This document shows positions 49,859 to 63,283 of a stretch of DNA of 64,000 nt, piece by piece. The stretch comes from Neodiprion pinetum (Eukaryota > Arthropoda > Insecta > Hymenoptera > Diprionidae). The notes beneath the pieces are model-generated. The model did not search any database. It saw only the letters and a list, made by a program, of their open reading frames with translations, and was not told the origin of the DNA. Positions within the stretch are counted from its first letter, which is position 1. Each line of letters starts with the position of its first letter. The position numbers were made by a program, and so were the translations under genes. The DNA is taken from contig NC_060232.1 in assembly GCF_021155775.2 (NCBI RefSeq), positions 26,481,922-26,545,921 on the forward strand, written 5' to 3'.

Positions 49859-50601
49859 GCCTAACTCCAAGCTAGTTTTAGATCAAACATCACAGTTACC
49901 TGCTGACATTGTGAATGTCAACTAGAGTGATTGATTCCAAAATATAGTACAATTTGTGACACTTCTGGAATGAACAATGAGTAAGGAACCAGGACAAACT
50001 GATAGAGATCTGATTTCTTAGAACTTTCAACGAAATCGTATGTTTTCATGAAGTCAATTGAAAAACGCATAATTATTGAATCTATTTGGAATTTAATTGA
50101 AATAATTGATAGTGTGTCACAATTTTTGAGCACTTGTAGATGATTCTGTCCTGCACTATGCGACAGTTAGGATTTTTCTTTTATTTTTCATTTCATAAAT
50201 TGGTAGGTGGTAAAAAAATTAGGTCATATTCTTTCTTTTCTCTTGGATTGACGCAAACTTAGAAGCAATACAACGGATCGGAAATTACAACAATATCACG
50301 TCACCCATGCTAAGGTATATTTACTTATATTTATATAACAAAAACCGCTGAAATTCAATTGCCTGTAACTTTTGTACAGGTCAGCAAGAAATAATTGAAT
50401 ATTTGCCAGATCTAAGCGACAGATTAAATTAAGTACGTACCTTTCCGTCATTCACGTGTTGTAGCCGGCAGACTCACACAATCAAGTCGAGAAATAACGG
50501 TCCATAGGTTATACAAACAGTTGCCAATACGAATTTCAAGGTTATGTCACGAATCCGGTAAACACTGTAAAGCGCATGCGCTTGGTACTGCGCGCGCAGG
50601 T
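49859..50601 (-). promoter_or_regulatory. Upstream region of the transposase gene
   Basis: About 740 bp without a supported gene between the start codon and the right hexamer array. On the minus strand a TATAAATA lies at 50328-50335, which could set a start near 50300. The NRF-1-type palindrome is at 50572-50581. No experimental start site is available, and an extra 5' non-coding exon is possible. Confidence 0.45.
50572..50581. promoter_or_regulatory. NRF-1/EWG-type palindrome
   Basis: GCGCATGCGC is a perfect core of the palindromic site bound by vertebrate NRF-1 and its insect relative Erect wing. It lies in a short CpG-rich patch (through 50599) between the hexamer array and the gene. Chance occurrence is unlikely in such AT-rich surroundings. 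Function is inferred. Confidence 0.5.
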
Positions 50602-50866
50602 ATTACATGACTATTACATGCTGTATTACACAGGTATTTCATGGTATTTCATGACTATTGCAACCACCATTACATAATATTACACGACTATTACATGGTA
50701 TTTGCATGATATTGCATGACTATTACAGGGTATTACATAACTATCGCACAGTATTACACGGCGTTACACTACTATTGCATGATATTACACGAATATTTCA
50801 TGGTATTGTACTGAGATTACATACCATTGCATGGACATTACATTTGCAGCTGTCCCAACTATTACA
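50602..50866 (+). repeat. Right subterminal array of ATTRCA hexamers
   Basis: About 23-24 copies of the same hexamer as the left array (ATTACA, ATTGCA, ATTTCA, ATCGCA), with spacers such as TGACT, TGGT and CGACT and a 9-12 bp period. On the plus strand it has the same orientation as the left array, although the termini are inverted. The last copy abuts the terminal repeat. The periodic Leu-His translation at 50658-50873 is a by-product of this array, not a gene. Confidence 0.85.
50850..50862 (+). repeat. Subterminal CTGTCCCAA motif, right copy
   Basis: CTGTCCCAACTAT, 22 bp inside the right end, direct copy of 44296-44308. Confidence 0.6.
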
Positions 50867-50867
50867 T

Positions 50868-50884
50868 GAGTGATAAACCCCTCG
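50868..50884 (-). repeat. Right terminal inverted repeat, 17 bp
   Basis: Its reverse complement is CGAGGGGTTTATCACTC, matching the left end at 15 of 17 positions. Confidence 0.85.
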
Positions 50885-50892
50885 GTTACAAC
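50885..50892 (+). repeat. Target-site duplication, right copy (GTTACAAC)
   Basis: Identical to 44262-44269. Confidence 0.85.
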
Positions 50893-51994
50893 GGTGCATC
50901 CGATTTCCAAATTCAAAAGAGGAAAATTTTGTTCATTGAGAAATCATCTGGTCAAATATTTTCTAAAAAAGTTCAAATATTCATGGTGCAGAAGTCTGAG
51001 ACATCTAGAAATTCAGCAATTTGATACGCTGTATCATTCCAACGGTCTAACCAATTTCCAAAATTAATCCAGTATCTTTTTTTGGTCAGAGATTATCCAA
51101 GTGACGGTTTCCGCGATTTTTTTTCTTACATACACAGAGTCAACTGAAATGCGAAAAAAATGATACTTTTCCGAATAAAACGAGCGATCGTAGAACGAAA
51201 TTGAGCAAATCTACTAGACTTTCAACCATTATGAAGCAATTTTCCAATATGAAGTATCGACTTACAATCTTTTCGGCATTACTCCAGCTATTTTTATAGA
51301 TTTAAAAAAAAACATCCACTCAGTTTCGGAGTACGGAAATATGATAAACACTCAATTTCGGACTTCCTAGTAACATAATTAATAAAAAGTATCGATTTCT
51401 TGTCAATCAAACCTCTTCAAACCCTGACATAATTTAGCCATTTTCGTATCGATTATACTTGGTTTTATTTAAAAAAATAAATAAATAAAATAATGAAAGA
51501 TGATGAAAAATTAGTTGCATGTATTACGAAAAAATTCCGTCCAGGTAGCCGCAAAGAGGTCCCCGTCAATAGCTAGACAAAGAACTTCAACTAGAGCAGG
51601 TGCATCTACGATAGGACCTTTTGTTCCAAAGACAATGACGCTGGCAGACTTGCTTGGTCTCAGCTGAGGTACGTGGGATCCAATCATCAAAGAAATCACG
51701 CTGCTTTAAGAAAGATTCGATAGCGGCTGCACTTCGTTTATCTCGGATACACGAAACACCTGATGTTCGTTCTCTTTTCCTGCTCTCGCGATCTCTCTGC
51801 GACATCAAGGTTTATTGTCAGCCTTTCCGAACGTCGAAAAGTGAAGAGAAACCAGGTGAAAAAGTTATACATGGCAGCCGCTAGTTAATCGGATATTCAT
51901 TCACCTGTTGATATTGTTCCTACGTTTTTGGTTGCACAACGTCGCAACGAAACCGCAAGAGATTCTCATTTTTCCAAAATTTCATCGTTGAAAG

Positions 51995-52031
51995 ACGAGA
52001 GAGAGAGAGAGAAAGAGAGAAAGAGAGAGAA
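51995..52031. repeat. (GA)n microsatellite, interrupted
   Basis: GA dinucleotides with AAG interruptions. Confidence 0.9.
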
Positions 52032-55000
52032 ATTAGCATTTCAGGAATTTACAATTACCAGTGCAAAATAATGGCTTCAGATATTCGGTGCTAACACTCA
52101 GACTCGAGAGACTCTCTCAAAGTAAGATACACCGATGAAAAGACTTAGTAATTTGAAATTCTAACGATATTTCACAAGGAATTAAATTGCGCGTGATTTA
52201 TTAGACGGAATTCAATGAAAAGATCAAAGCTAGCTTACCCTTGTAAGAATTAATCGTTAAATGCGCAGTGCCTGCAGTTGGTTCCTCGTGTTCCTTCGAT
52301 TTGTATCTATTTTGCTTTTCAAATCATTATACATAATTATTTCACTTCAAATTAAACTACGAGTTTATTGCACTCCCGGATGATGTAAATTCCGACGAAC
52401 TACGTATAACGAAGTCGAATTGTAATCATTTTTTTACAAAGTGAACACTCCGCATTGTCAAAATTCCATACGGTTATAATTCTCTAAATAATATGAATTG
52501 CGTCGTCTTTTTAAAAAACCGTAGGTAAATTTTTCGCCAATTCATTAATATCGTTGAAAATTCGACGTAACGGTGAATATGAATTTTGAGCATCCAAAAC
52601 TTTCAACCGCACCCTAAAATCTGAGTGTCAAAAATTCAATCATGAATGATACAGAAAATAAAGCAAAAAATTTTTAGCAAATTCTCCCCAAGAGGAAAAT
52701 TCAGACATTACTTTACCTCTCGACGACCTTCCGCACACAGAAGCGCGGTGAATAGCCGCGAAACGAGGCGCTTATTTTGGCATCCCTCTACGGGCTAGCA
52801 GTGGAAAATTATTGTCCTCACGATATCGTCCATATCTCTCGATGGATTAAACAACCGGTTTCCCCAGCAGTGCCGAAGCGCCCCGCAATACGTTACAATG
52901 ATAATAATAACGAAGGCAACGCGGTCTCGCGAATAGGTACGTACGTGTAACGAAATTCTGGACCACTCGATTGCTGCAGGTATGATATTGCATTGCGCAT
53001 GGTTTGATACGTGGCGGTGTATCGAGGGAATCTGTGAATTCTGACGTTTGGTGAATTTAAAAACAGCTCGATCACTCGTAGAGATAATTTACCGCAAAGC
53101 CGTTCAATCTTCACGGAGAAAAGAAAAGAGCAGATTTTGTTCAAAACTGCAGGAAAAGAGGGACGCCTCAGGTTTTTTGGAAAAATATACTTTGTAGAAT
53201 GCAGAATTTACTCTGGAAACTGTGAAAACCACTGTGTGCAAAGTAAAACCTGCTATATTTATAGGGAAAAATATAGTTGACGCGAGTTTTTTTTTTTTTT
53301 TTTTTTTTTCACTAAAAACCCTGATGTGTCCCTCTTTTCCTACAATTTTAAGTAAAATCTGATCTTTTTCTTCCCTTCATCTTGTCACGTATCAAACGTG
53401 CTGTCGAAATATTTTCTCCAAAATTTGTTATAATCTTATCCTCTGTTTCCTGAGTCTATTGAAATTACTATATGAACGATTATTGCGGGTTGATAATTAA
53501 TTTGGTATTAGTAACAAAGAATCTTTTGAGATTCCGCATTCGACATTCACGATTGAAGCTTTCGATAACATTTCATCAAAGCCGGTCATGAATTGATAGA
53601 AGAAGTTACACATGCTTTACCTACAATATTATTTCAGCTGAGCGTGCAAAATTTAAAAAAGAGGTTTTTCTTCTCTCATGTTTAGACGTGGGGCTTGAAT
53701 GTTTTGGAAAGTTTCACGGCGGTATTTCGGCCCGCTGTGAATAGGTATCTGGCTTTTCTCAGACCATCTCACCTCCTTCGAGAAGTGGCGCGATATCCGC
53801 GCAGGTGTGGCGTGATGAAAGAGAAGATGAGAAGCGCAAAGATGGATGTTTCAATTTTCGGTACGTGCCTATACTAGCTGCTACGGATGGGCGAAATGGC
53901 CGAGGAAATAAGAGCGAAGAGAAAAGTGAAAAGTGAAAAGAGTATGAAAGAGAAGAAAAGAATATCAGGAAATTTGAAAAACCGCCTGGAATATATATAA
54001 GCGATAAGTTCAGACTGAAGAATTCTTGCCTCCAAATGGACTCCTCGCATGGATACTTACTTACTGTCTGTATAACCGGGGACGCCTCTCTTCATTCACT
54101 CGCAGTGCAATGTCTTTCGAGATAAATTCTTACCGACATTGAGCCGAAAATTTCATACGTCGAATGGATGAATTTTTATTCCTCTTTCATAATTTTCTCT
54201 TTCATCACCTCAAAATTTCACGTCTGATGGCGTCTTTTAAATGAGTAGAATTTCACCCGATCCTCCAACGAATAACAAATGTTACACATTCACAGTCTGA
54301 ACCAATTTTAGTCATTTAACGAAGAATCTTCAGGAGCTTATTAAAATTCAAGCCGAAACGTATATATTCTAAATTCTATCATTCCTGTTCGATAAATTAG
54401 TTGTATATTTTCTAGGAGGGTAAAATCAGGGTACAAAGTGAATGATAGTTTACATTGTAATGTAAAGATCTCGCGTTACGGAATAAAATTGTTGACCGAA
54501 AAGAAATGATCCAACAAACACAAATAAATCAAGCAATGAAAAATGCTTATATCGGCGATACGTGATTCTAGATAGAAATCAGAAACAAGACTGTTTTTAC
54601 AATAATACTGTAGTTGACTGAGCAACCTTATTCATTTCGCGACATATGAAAGCTCTTACATGTCTTTTATCTATGACGACCACTGGATGAGAGAAGGGGG
54701 CAAAACGGGTCATTTCACCCTTTGTAGCAATATTATAAACTATCAGGAAAGTATTGTTATGAAAAGTCAGCTCGGTCAGTTACGAATGGTGCTCAAATCC
54801 ATTTCTGAGTTTGAATTCGGACGGTAATCGTTGAAACTTAAACGTTTTACGCGCTGTAACTAGTCTTAATTTCATAATCCCAGACATAATTTGATCCTGA
54901 ATTATCCGATTCAAATCAAAGTTTCAGTTTTCCCCCGAGACGCAGGTTGAATCGCCGTGATCCCGGAGTGCCGTGAGTTAGAATACCAAACCAGCATTTC

Positions 55001-58000
55001 TAGTCTGTGGTCAGAGATTGGACTCTCGCCTTACTCGTTGTACAATCTCCTCAACCTAAGTTTCAGCTACCTCCCGGTAGAATTTCACTATGAAACTCAA
55101 GACGTGGAAACCCGACGGTGCTTGATTATACCCCATTCATGCAACGACGAAGCTGCAGGTTTAGCGAACAGAATTACCAGCTCCAAAGTACAAAAATTAA
55201 CGTCTACACATCGGGAGAAATTTTTAGTTATCGTTACTCCACATTACTTGACTTTTTTTACTTTTTATCACAACAAAGAAATACAGTTTTGAGGTTTGAA
55301 ATGAAATTGAGTTTTTTATCAGTGTACCACATGGTTGAGTATACATGTGTTACGGTATTCTTTTTTGTTACGGTCACTACGACAATTTCATGCTAACGCT
55401 ACAATAAAATGATTTTAAGTCCTTATTTGACTGGAAAAAGTTAGTAAACTAAAGATACATACTTCACGGTGCAGTAGCATGAAAATGTAGTAACCGCACT
55501 AAATGTATAAAATATCTCTCAGTGCAACAACCACGACAATCCGTCAAATGGGCAAATTATCTTACGACAGTTCAACATTCTAGATAATGTATATAAAAAT
55601 ACTTGCTCACTATAACGGGAATTCTATCAATCGTTACGATTATAGTCGAAAAAAGTTGTGATTTTTTCTATCTGTTTTTTTTTTTCTTACGCTAACTCAG
55701 GGTAAGAATTAGATTGACTTCTGCACGCGAAAGTTGTGTTGAAATTCCATGGTTTGTTCTTCTTGAAAAAATAGTCATATGTCATGTATCACGGTAACCG
55801 ATACTATGGGAACGGGGTTTATACATCACACAAAAGTTAGAACAGCAAACTAAAGAGTAACGACGTTTATCATTTCTAAATGAGTGTGCCGATTACTCGG
55901 TATTATAACTTTACCTCGTCACAAAGTGTTGTTATTAGTATCGCTGTACACGATATTACAAGGAACCGCAATCCTTAAATAACTCACTGCCAACAAAACT
56001 GGAAACTTGTCTCGTTAATAATGTATCTTTTTTTTTTATACCGTACCCGCTTACTTCACGTCAATTTCGTTGGCGTATCCGACACCTTGTCCGCGAATAA
56101 TGTATGTAGAAGTTACGTATTTCAAAAACTTTTCTCAACTGATTGGTGAATATTGTTTCTATAGTTTCACTTTCCCGAAATTTTCATACCTCGTATTGTG
56201 CGCTAACTTTGTACACGTTTATACGCTGTATAAATGGACATATCTATAGAAATAGACTTTATTAATCATCGGAGCAATAGTACAATAGCTCTCGAAATAT
56301 GCGATCATTAGTCGGGCCAGATTGTCACTTTTGACAAAACAAATACCCGGGATTAAACAAAGTTGTGAAATTTGAAAGCCTGCCGCGAGCGGCTTCGATG
56401 TTATTTTAACAAAGGCCAGTTTTCGTGGTTCGGAGGATACATTATACCGAAATAAATGAATTTATCAGGTAGCAGCTCGAATCCAGAAAGAATATACATT
56501 AGCGTGTATCAGACAAAAATAATTTATTATTTTCCACCGCGGCATCCCTTAAAAGGATTATTTTTTTCTCTTTTTTCTTAAATTTTTTTTGAATTTATGG
56601 AATAACTGGAGACTTAACATTACAAGTATGGGTTTTCTTTGTGTCGCAAATTGATACTAAGATTGATGTAACTTATGAAAAAAAAAATTATTCACGATAC
56701 CTCATAAATTCAAAAAGAGAAAAATGTAAAGAAAAAATTAATAATCAACTGAGCGCGATCTTCCACGTAACGTAGAACGCTCATCTCTTGACAGAATCTT
56801 TCTTTTAACCTAAATAAACTTTAGGGGGTATAAAATCACAAATAATTTTTTTCTGACGCTCATAAGTTTCATATTTTTAATAGCATTACAAATATTATAC
56901 ATATACGTTTACAATATACGAATATACAACGTATATATCTTTGCACCTCTGTGGATATTATCGAACGAATTTCATCACCTACAGGATACAGAAGGAGATT
57001 TAAAAAAAAAAAATGTACAATCTTAGATATTCCGGTAAGAAAATTGTTCAACGAAGTTCCGCATCCCGACTTCCAACGACACACTTCGAATGTCAAACAG
57101 CATTTGTATGCCAAAGGATCACGTACATCTCCTGCAGATGAAAAATAGTTTAAAAAACATTTCCGAAGTTCCGTTCATGCGTTCCAAGGATATTCCCAGG
57201 GGTGTAATAATCTGCGTTCGTAATTACCTGATTTCTTTTCTCAGCCTCCGTGTTCAAAACTCACGAAGAAATCTGATTTAAATCTACTTCCATATAATGC
57301 ATGAGAGTGAAAAATAAAAAATACACACTTGATATGATAGAATTTATTATTTTTGACCTGACAATTTCAAAAACAATTTGATAGATCGAATCAAACAGCT
57401 AATCTTACGTATAGATATTTTCAAAGATTTCGAATGTTCATAAAAACTGTTCTAATTTGTTGCAGCTGATCCGATAAAATGGTTCAAAATTCTTCAATCA
57501 TCAAATTTGGAATGTCTATAGTATCATAAGTCTTCGCACGCGAAAATTTCTTCATTGTTTCATGTTCGTCAATGAAGTTGCCAGGGTGAGATTTCCTCGT
57601 ATTTGGAATGTTTGGTATTAGAATCTTGTTACGGATCCAGAATACCGTGAGAAGTTATATCGTATCCATCGTTTTTGTCCCGTTGACGTGAATTTTTTAA
57701 AAATAATTCACGCAAGATTCTTCCGCAGTCCCTTGAGTTTGACAACGGAAATGAGATAACAACCGGTTGAGGTCCGGAAGTCGAGGACGAAGATGGTGTC
57801 ACGAAGATGGATGGCCCAGATAAAACGTCAAGGTATCGGTTTTTTCCGCGTTACCGCTTCTCGAATTTCCACCACGCTTGATACATCTTTTTAATTTTCA
57901 GCTTTTTTCTTCCATGCCATTAGTTCCAATTTTTCCAATTACGAACAGCCATGTGTACCCTGTGCAAAGAATGTAAATATTGCATCACAACAATCGTTTT

Positions 58001-58685
58001 GTCGGATTATTTCTCTCGCATGAAGTAATTTCTCATAAAAGGTGATTCCACACATCGGCAGCGAAATCGAATAATTGTTTTTTAAAAACATTATATTTGA
58101 TAGATGAAGATTTGAAAAAAAAATTTTTGCTCGTTAGAGGTAAACAATAATATCGATAATAGTACCCTCTGAGTTAACTAAGTTAATCAAAGTTTCTTCG
58201 ACGCCAACCAAAAAAAAAAAAATAAAACTATAATAAACGGGAACGCGAATGGTTAAAATCAGAGTTTGACGTCATCCTCGAAAACTGAATGATTAAATTT
58301 TTGAAGTCTTGTTCTGCACTCGTACTGGATATAATCTTGATTTGTTGAGCGAAGGGTGAGTAGGCGTTTTAATCGTTACACCAGCTTTGAACGCGTGACG
58401 TTTATCGGTGGATAAAGGAGCAACGGGAGAATTTTGCACACATCGGCTAATGCGCCGGTGGATCAACGTACATATAATCAATGCCTATATATATGTATAT
58501 TCACATGTATGCATATCGCCAAATTCAGAGGGAAAATGTTTAATTTTCATTTTGTTGAAGATAATATTTATGCCTGTCTGGTTATGTGATGAATTATTCA
58601 ACGGGAACGTCGGCGAATGACATATAATGCACCACCTGCACGAAATTCTCGTATATAATAGATGTATCTGGTGGATAACGTGTAC

Positions 58686-58720
58686 CACACACACACACAC
58701 ACACACACACAGAGAGAGAG
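58686..58720. repeat. (AC)n-(AG)n compound microsatellite
   Basis: About 12 AC units followed by five AG units. Confidence 0.9.
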
Positions 58721-60097
58721 ACACACAGAAGCCCGCAGCTCTGCTTTCGACGCTGTATATCAATCAGTAGCATGGCGTTCATATATCCATGAACGAGGTT
58801 GAAAAAGCATCGTCATCATTTTACCATTAGCTCTCAGTACTGTGAGTGTAATTGATTTTTAGCCACCGGCCAACCGATCATTACCCTCCGAACGATTTTC
58901 GTTTTCTTTGCCCTTTTTTCATTTACCCTGTAACACGTATCGCTTTTCTGTCAATCTACAGCTGAAGTGCCTTTATACGCTCAAGAATCTGGCATAATCA
59001 AAAAATTAATTGATATAAACTGACTGATTGCATGCATCTGTATTTCTTTCACAAGACGTCTAACTTACAGTTTGTTCTATGAACTGCAGATGATTTTTAT
59101 GAATTCGGCATTGGTCGTGAATGTACGTTGGAAAATGTTGACTCTTTTACTCATATAAATATCTGATTTCGATGAGTATTTTCATTTTTGACTATAAGTG
59201 AAGACTATAGTTCGGCATATAAGAAGAGAGTGAGTTTTCCACCTTTAATCAGAAGATCTAGGGCGCGGTACTATTATTTTGAATTACAGTCACTCGTATT
59301 ACATTTTCTTATTCACCATTGCGTTAATTTGACACTGCTACAACATTAAATTGCTTTCAAGATGTTATTGAATTAATTAAACGTACGTAGCGAACAACGG
59401 GAATAAAATTAACGTTACAAAAAGCAGTCAACGTCGTACATCGACAATTCGTACGACGTACATCGAATCGTTACTCGTATCTCATTTTCTTGCAATTTCG
59501 ACAATATTCAAATTTTCTCAACGTTCTAAGCGTCAGTTGTACATAAGCGCAAGTCAAACTCTCCGACTCTTATGCACGAATGACTTATACACAATACGCT
59601 TTGGCGATAACGATAATGGACGTTGTATACCCATTTTCACATGTGTATTATACGTAGAGCATTACATATCGAAGAAAGGATATGGGTGGTGGTCGATTGA
59701 TACATCAGCAAATGGTTCGCACAATAGAGACGAGGTCTTTTTTTTACGTCCCCGTTAATGCTTCTATTTTCCCGCCTCCCCTTTTTTCATTCGTCTTCTT
59801 TGTACCTATCGGACAAAGAGCGACTGCCAAAGTGGGCTAAAGACACCGAGGCACGTTTTCGGCTAATGCGATGTGTCCAATGTCGATGCTAAACGGTCCT
59901 GTAGCCTCCCTACGTCGGTCACACGTGCGCCAGGACCTCGAGGATCGGGGGTTGGGCTGCTCATGATCGATGACTGGGGTGCATGTGACTAAAGTATTAC
60001 ACCCGGCTCGTCCCTGTTACGTGTTATCGCCTTCTCCTCCTCCTCCTCCTTCTCCGAGTGCCTCGCTTCCTCTCTCTGTCTCTCACTTCACCCTCCC

Positions 60098-60100
<3 letters not shown>

Positions 60101-60138
<38 letters not shown>
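60101..60138. repeat. (CT)19 microsatellite
   Basis: Perfect CT run preceded by CTC-rich sequence from about 60029. The long Ser/Leu and Arg/Glu frames across it on both strands are artefacts of this repeat. Confidence 0.95.
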
Positions 60139-60141
<3 letters not shown>

Positions 60142-63100
60142 CTGCAGTGACGTCGACAAGCGGCAAGCAACGGGAGACGGTCGACACCCGGGCAGAAAGC
60201 TCCTCTGATTGTGAGTATTTGAAACGAAACCGCGGAAGTCAGGTGAAAAGCAAAAGTCCAAATGGCGATTTTGCCCGACGAGGGTAATTTCAAACTCTTC
60301 ACAATCGGAGGCATTGAGGGGTGACAACTGAGAAATTACCCGTTTTCGTGCCATGAACAGACATAAAAGAGCTTCTTTAGGCTTCGACTCGAACAGCTGC
60401 GTCGGTAAGGACGCGTAATTAATCGCCTTTTTATCGTTCCTAATTGATTCGCAGTTGTTAAGCCTAATTTTATCGAGCTCAAGGTTAATTGATGCTGGAC
60501 CGTTTGAATCGAGGTGATAAAAACTTCGCCGAGCGCAATGCAGCTTATATACTATGACCGATATCGTCACAGTGAAAATTCACACCCACCTTCTAACCGC
60601 GAATTAAACCCATTGTTCACGGCACGGTGTATATATATATATATAACCATAATGACGCCAGGTTCGGAGAAAGCCCGCGCAGCTCTAAAGATTTCTGAGT
60701 ATCATTTGACTGGAGATGAAATTTTCCTCGCATTCATATTCCGCAGTTGCGTAAGCGAAAAATAACATAGAAGGACAAAGTCGAGTAAAAAAATTAATTA
60801 AACAAAAAAATAATAATGAAAGAAATCGGAATATTTGAAAATTTTTCCACTGTGTAGTCGATCGTACAACAACCGTACTATAAACGTTGTACTGAAACGA
60901 AAGGCGTGATTGCAGCTTTCCACCTGTCATGCATACACACGTGTTACGTATGTACGTATGTATGTATAGAACGATGCAGATTAAACATTGTACGCAGTGT
61001 ATGATAACGATGCATATTGATAGTTAGCCACAGTTGTCGCGAGGCACGTGTTGATTGAAATAATTCAACCCGGTATACAAGATTTCGGATGCAAACAGAC
61101 ACGCTCGTCGGACAAATCAATGGCTTTACTACTGCGGCTCAATGCGGACTGCGGAACGTTCGACGCTCGCAGGAACTTGTATTCTGTAATAAATAATCTG
61201 AAACAGGGCGAACCAAGGTACAAATCTGTCGACAATATGTCAATTAAATTCACTCTGCTCCGCATGTACGCCCACACGTTCAATTTCAATGGTACACATA
61301 CCTATTGGGTATAATTCCGTGTCGCCTTCACCGGACTTTAATCCCCACCCGTTCGAATTTCATCTCTATTATACGAGCATTTCAGCTATCGGAGAATTTC
61401 ATAAATTCCTCCCTGATCATCCTTTGTCGAATTCATCTATCAGCTATGAATTTTACTCTGTCGATGAAAGAATATTAAGCAAAAGATATTTTCTGCTACA
61501 GTAATCAAAGCGATTATATTAATCTTCTATGGACAAAAAAGGCATTCTTGCAGAATACGTAAAAATATTGCAGCTAATTCTGCTGAGTAATATTGACACG
61601 AATTGTAACAAGAAAGGCGGGGAGATGTATAATTGTGCGTGTATTAAACATACCGTTCGTGACGAGAGGTTACGATTAGTAGTGACGAAAAAGATTGTAT
61701 AAATTTGAAATTGTAAATATAAATCGCTTCTCGTTAGTTTAATTTGTCTCACTACTGTTTGTCATTTATTTGCACAAAGTCTCTCTTTACGTTTTCTGTT
61801 TTACGTTGAAATAATAAATAATCAGCGATGCTGTCCGCTTGAAGCTAATCAATGGCGACGTGCTCGTTACGGCTGTTTACAACGTTATTCGTTTTCGACG
61901 AAAAATGTTGATTTTTTTATGATATAACTTCACCGTTAGCTTATAATCTTGAAGATACTTCACATTGACACTTTATGTTCAAGAATTGTTGCAGCTATCA
62001 TTCAAACTATACGTTATCAAGACATTTCGTTGAGAGACGATTCAGTAAGTCGCGTTGCTTCGAAGAGCATTTAGCCGAGTGATTGTACGGAAAGAGTCTC
62101 TATTCGATAAAACAAGTGTACTCGCCGAACGCGTAGAACCACTAGATCTGCTCTATGAGTCAAAATCTATTCCCAATATTATCAATCTCTGTTTTTTACT
62201 GTCCCCGGAAATACTCGAATCGTTAGCTGATGGACCGGAAATCCTCGACGTATACGCGGTGAAACGCTTTCTGAATATCAATGGTACTAGTTAAAGGCAA
62301 TTATGCGAAATACGTCCGGCAAAGCACTCTCGGCTTCATTGTCCTGCCGGGCATTTCGCAGGAATCCGATAGACGTGCATCTGCAATTCACAATCCGAGT
62401 CCCACGCGAATCCCGCTGCTGTATCCATATAACAAGCCGGTTCTCTTTCTCTCTATAATCTCCGACTCTTTCAACGCCCTCGTGTAGGATTTTTGACATT
62501 TTTTGTTCGTTTTATTTTTCAGTTTTTCTCCACCCCCGTTCCTTTTACCTTACATTTCGTTGTTTCCCTGCAGCAGGTGGAAAAAATCTCTCGCGCATAG
62601 ATTCAATGCTCCAGGCATCAAACATGAGTCGCCCACTCGACTTGTATATTTGCAGTTATTCATCCGTTATTACGTATCCTGCGAAATCGTCGCGATTGGA
62701 GGATTGAAACTCGCGGAACGTCGATTCTGCCCTCTTCGTACGGAATTCCGACAACGATCATCCGTCTTGATGTTATTACAGTACCTGCATGTGCTCGACT
62801 GTGAATCTAAATTCACCGAATTAGTCAAGACGCTAAACTTAGCAGCGTATGAGTAAATATTGATGAACAGACATCGGTCTCTGCACAGACTCTATAAACG
62901 GATTCCTCGAGTCGATGGAATTTCACTCGTATAATTAAACCCCGCGTTCGGTATATATCGATATATCGCGACTAATGAGGCGCGTTGTTCGATTCGTTCG
63001 GTTCGTTACTGAATCAAGGTGAAAATCAGGTGAAATTACGCCACTGTTGTTTACTTATCCGGAAAACCGACGGGGTCAGGTACTGTCCAAAATAAATGAC

Positions 63101-63250
63101 GCCGCTTATCGATTGGATACAACCAAAGTATACGATAGTGTCCATGGAACCTCATTTCGGTACGAATAAACATTTCCACTTAGGGATACATCCAGCTAGC
63201 GAGCGGGTTTATTTTATACTGCTGCGACGATTAGGGGAGAGAAAATTTTT

Positions 63251-63251
63251 A

Positions 63252-63283
<32 letters not shown>

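Larger units (their letters stand above)
44270..50884 (-). mobile_element. Intact 6.6-kb P-like DNA transposon
   Basis: The element is bounded by a perfect 8-bp direct duplication and by inverted termini matching at 15 of 17 positions. It carries one long, spliced, open gene on the minus strand (44909-49858) encoding a DDE transposase-like protein. Each end has an array of ATTRCA hexamers and a shared CTGTCCCAA motif. The perfect duplication and unbroken coding segments suggest recent insertion. P-superfamily affinity rests on motif pattern and 8-bp duplication. There is no THAP domain, the usual DNA-binding module of P and THAP9, and the termini do not look like the Drosophila P end, so a separate lineage or an unnamed superfamily remains possible. 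KDZ (Zisupton-type) also makes 8-bp duplications, but its hallmark motifs are absent; hAT hallmarks are absent too. Confidence 0.88.

Noticed and set aside
50658..50873. Leu/His-rich 71-codon frame on the plus strand
   Set aside because: Translation of the hexamer array at the transposon's right end; periodicity comes from the DNA repeat.
60024..60570. Arg/Glu- and Ser/Leu-repeat frames on both strands
   Set aside because: Produced by the CT microsatellite at 60101-60138.
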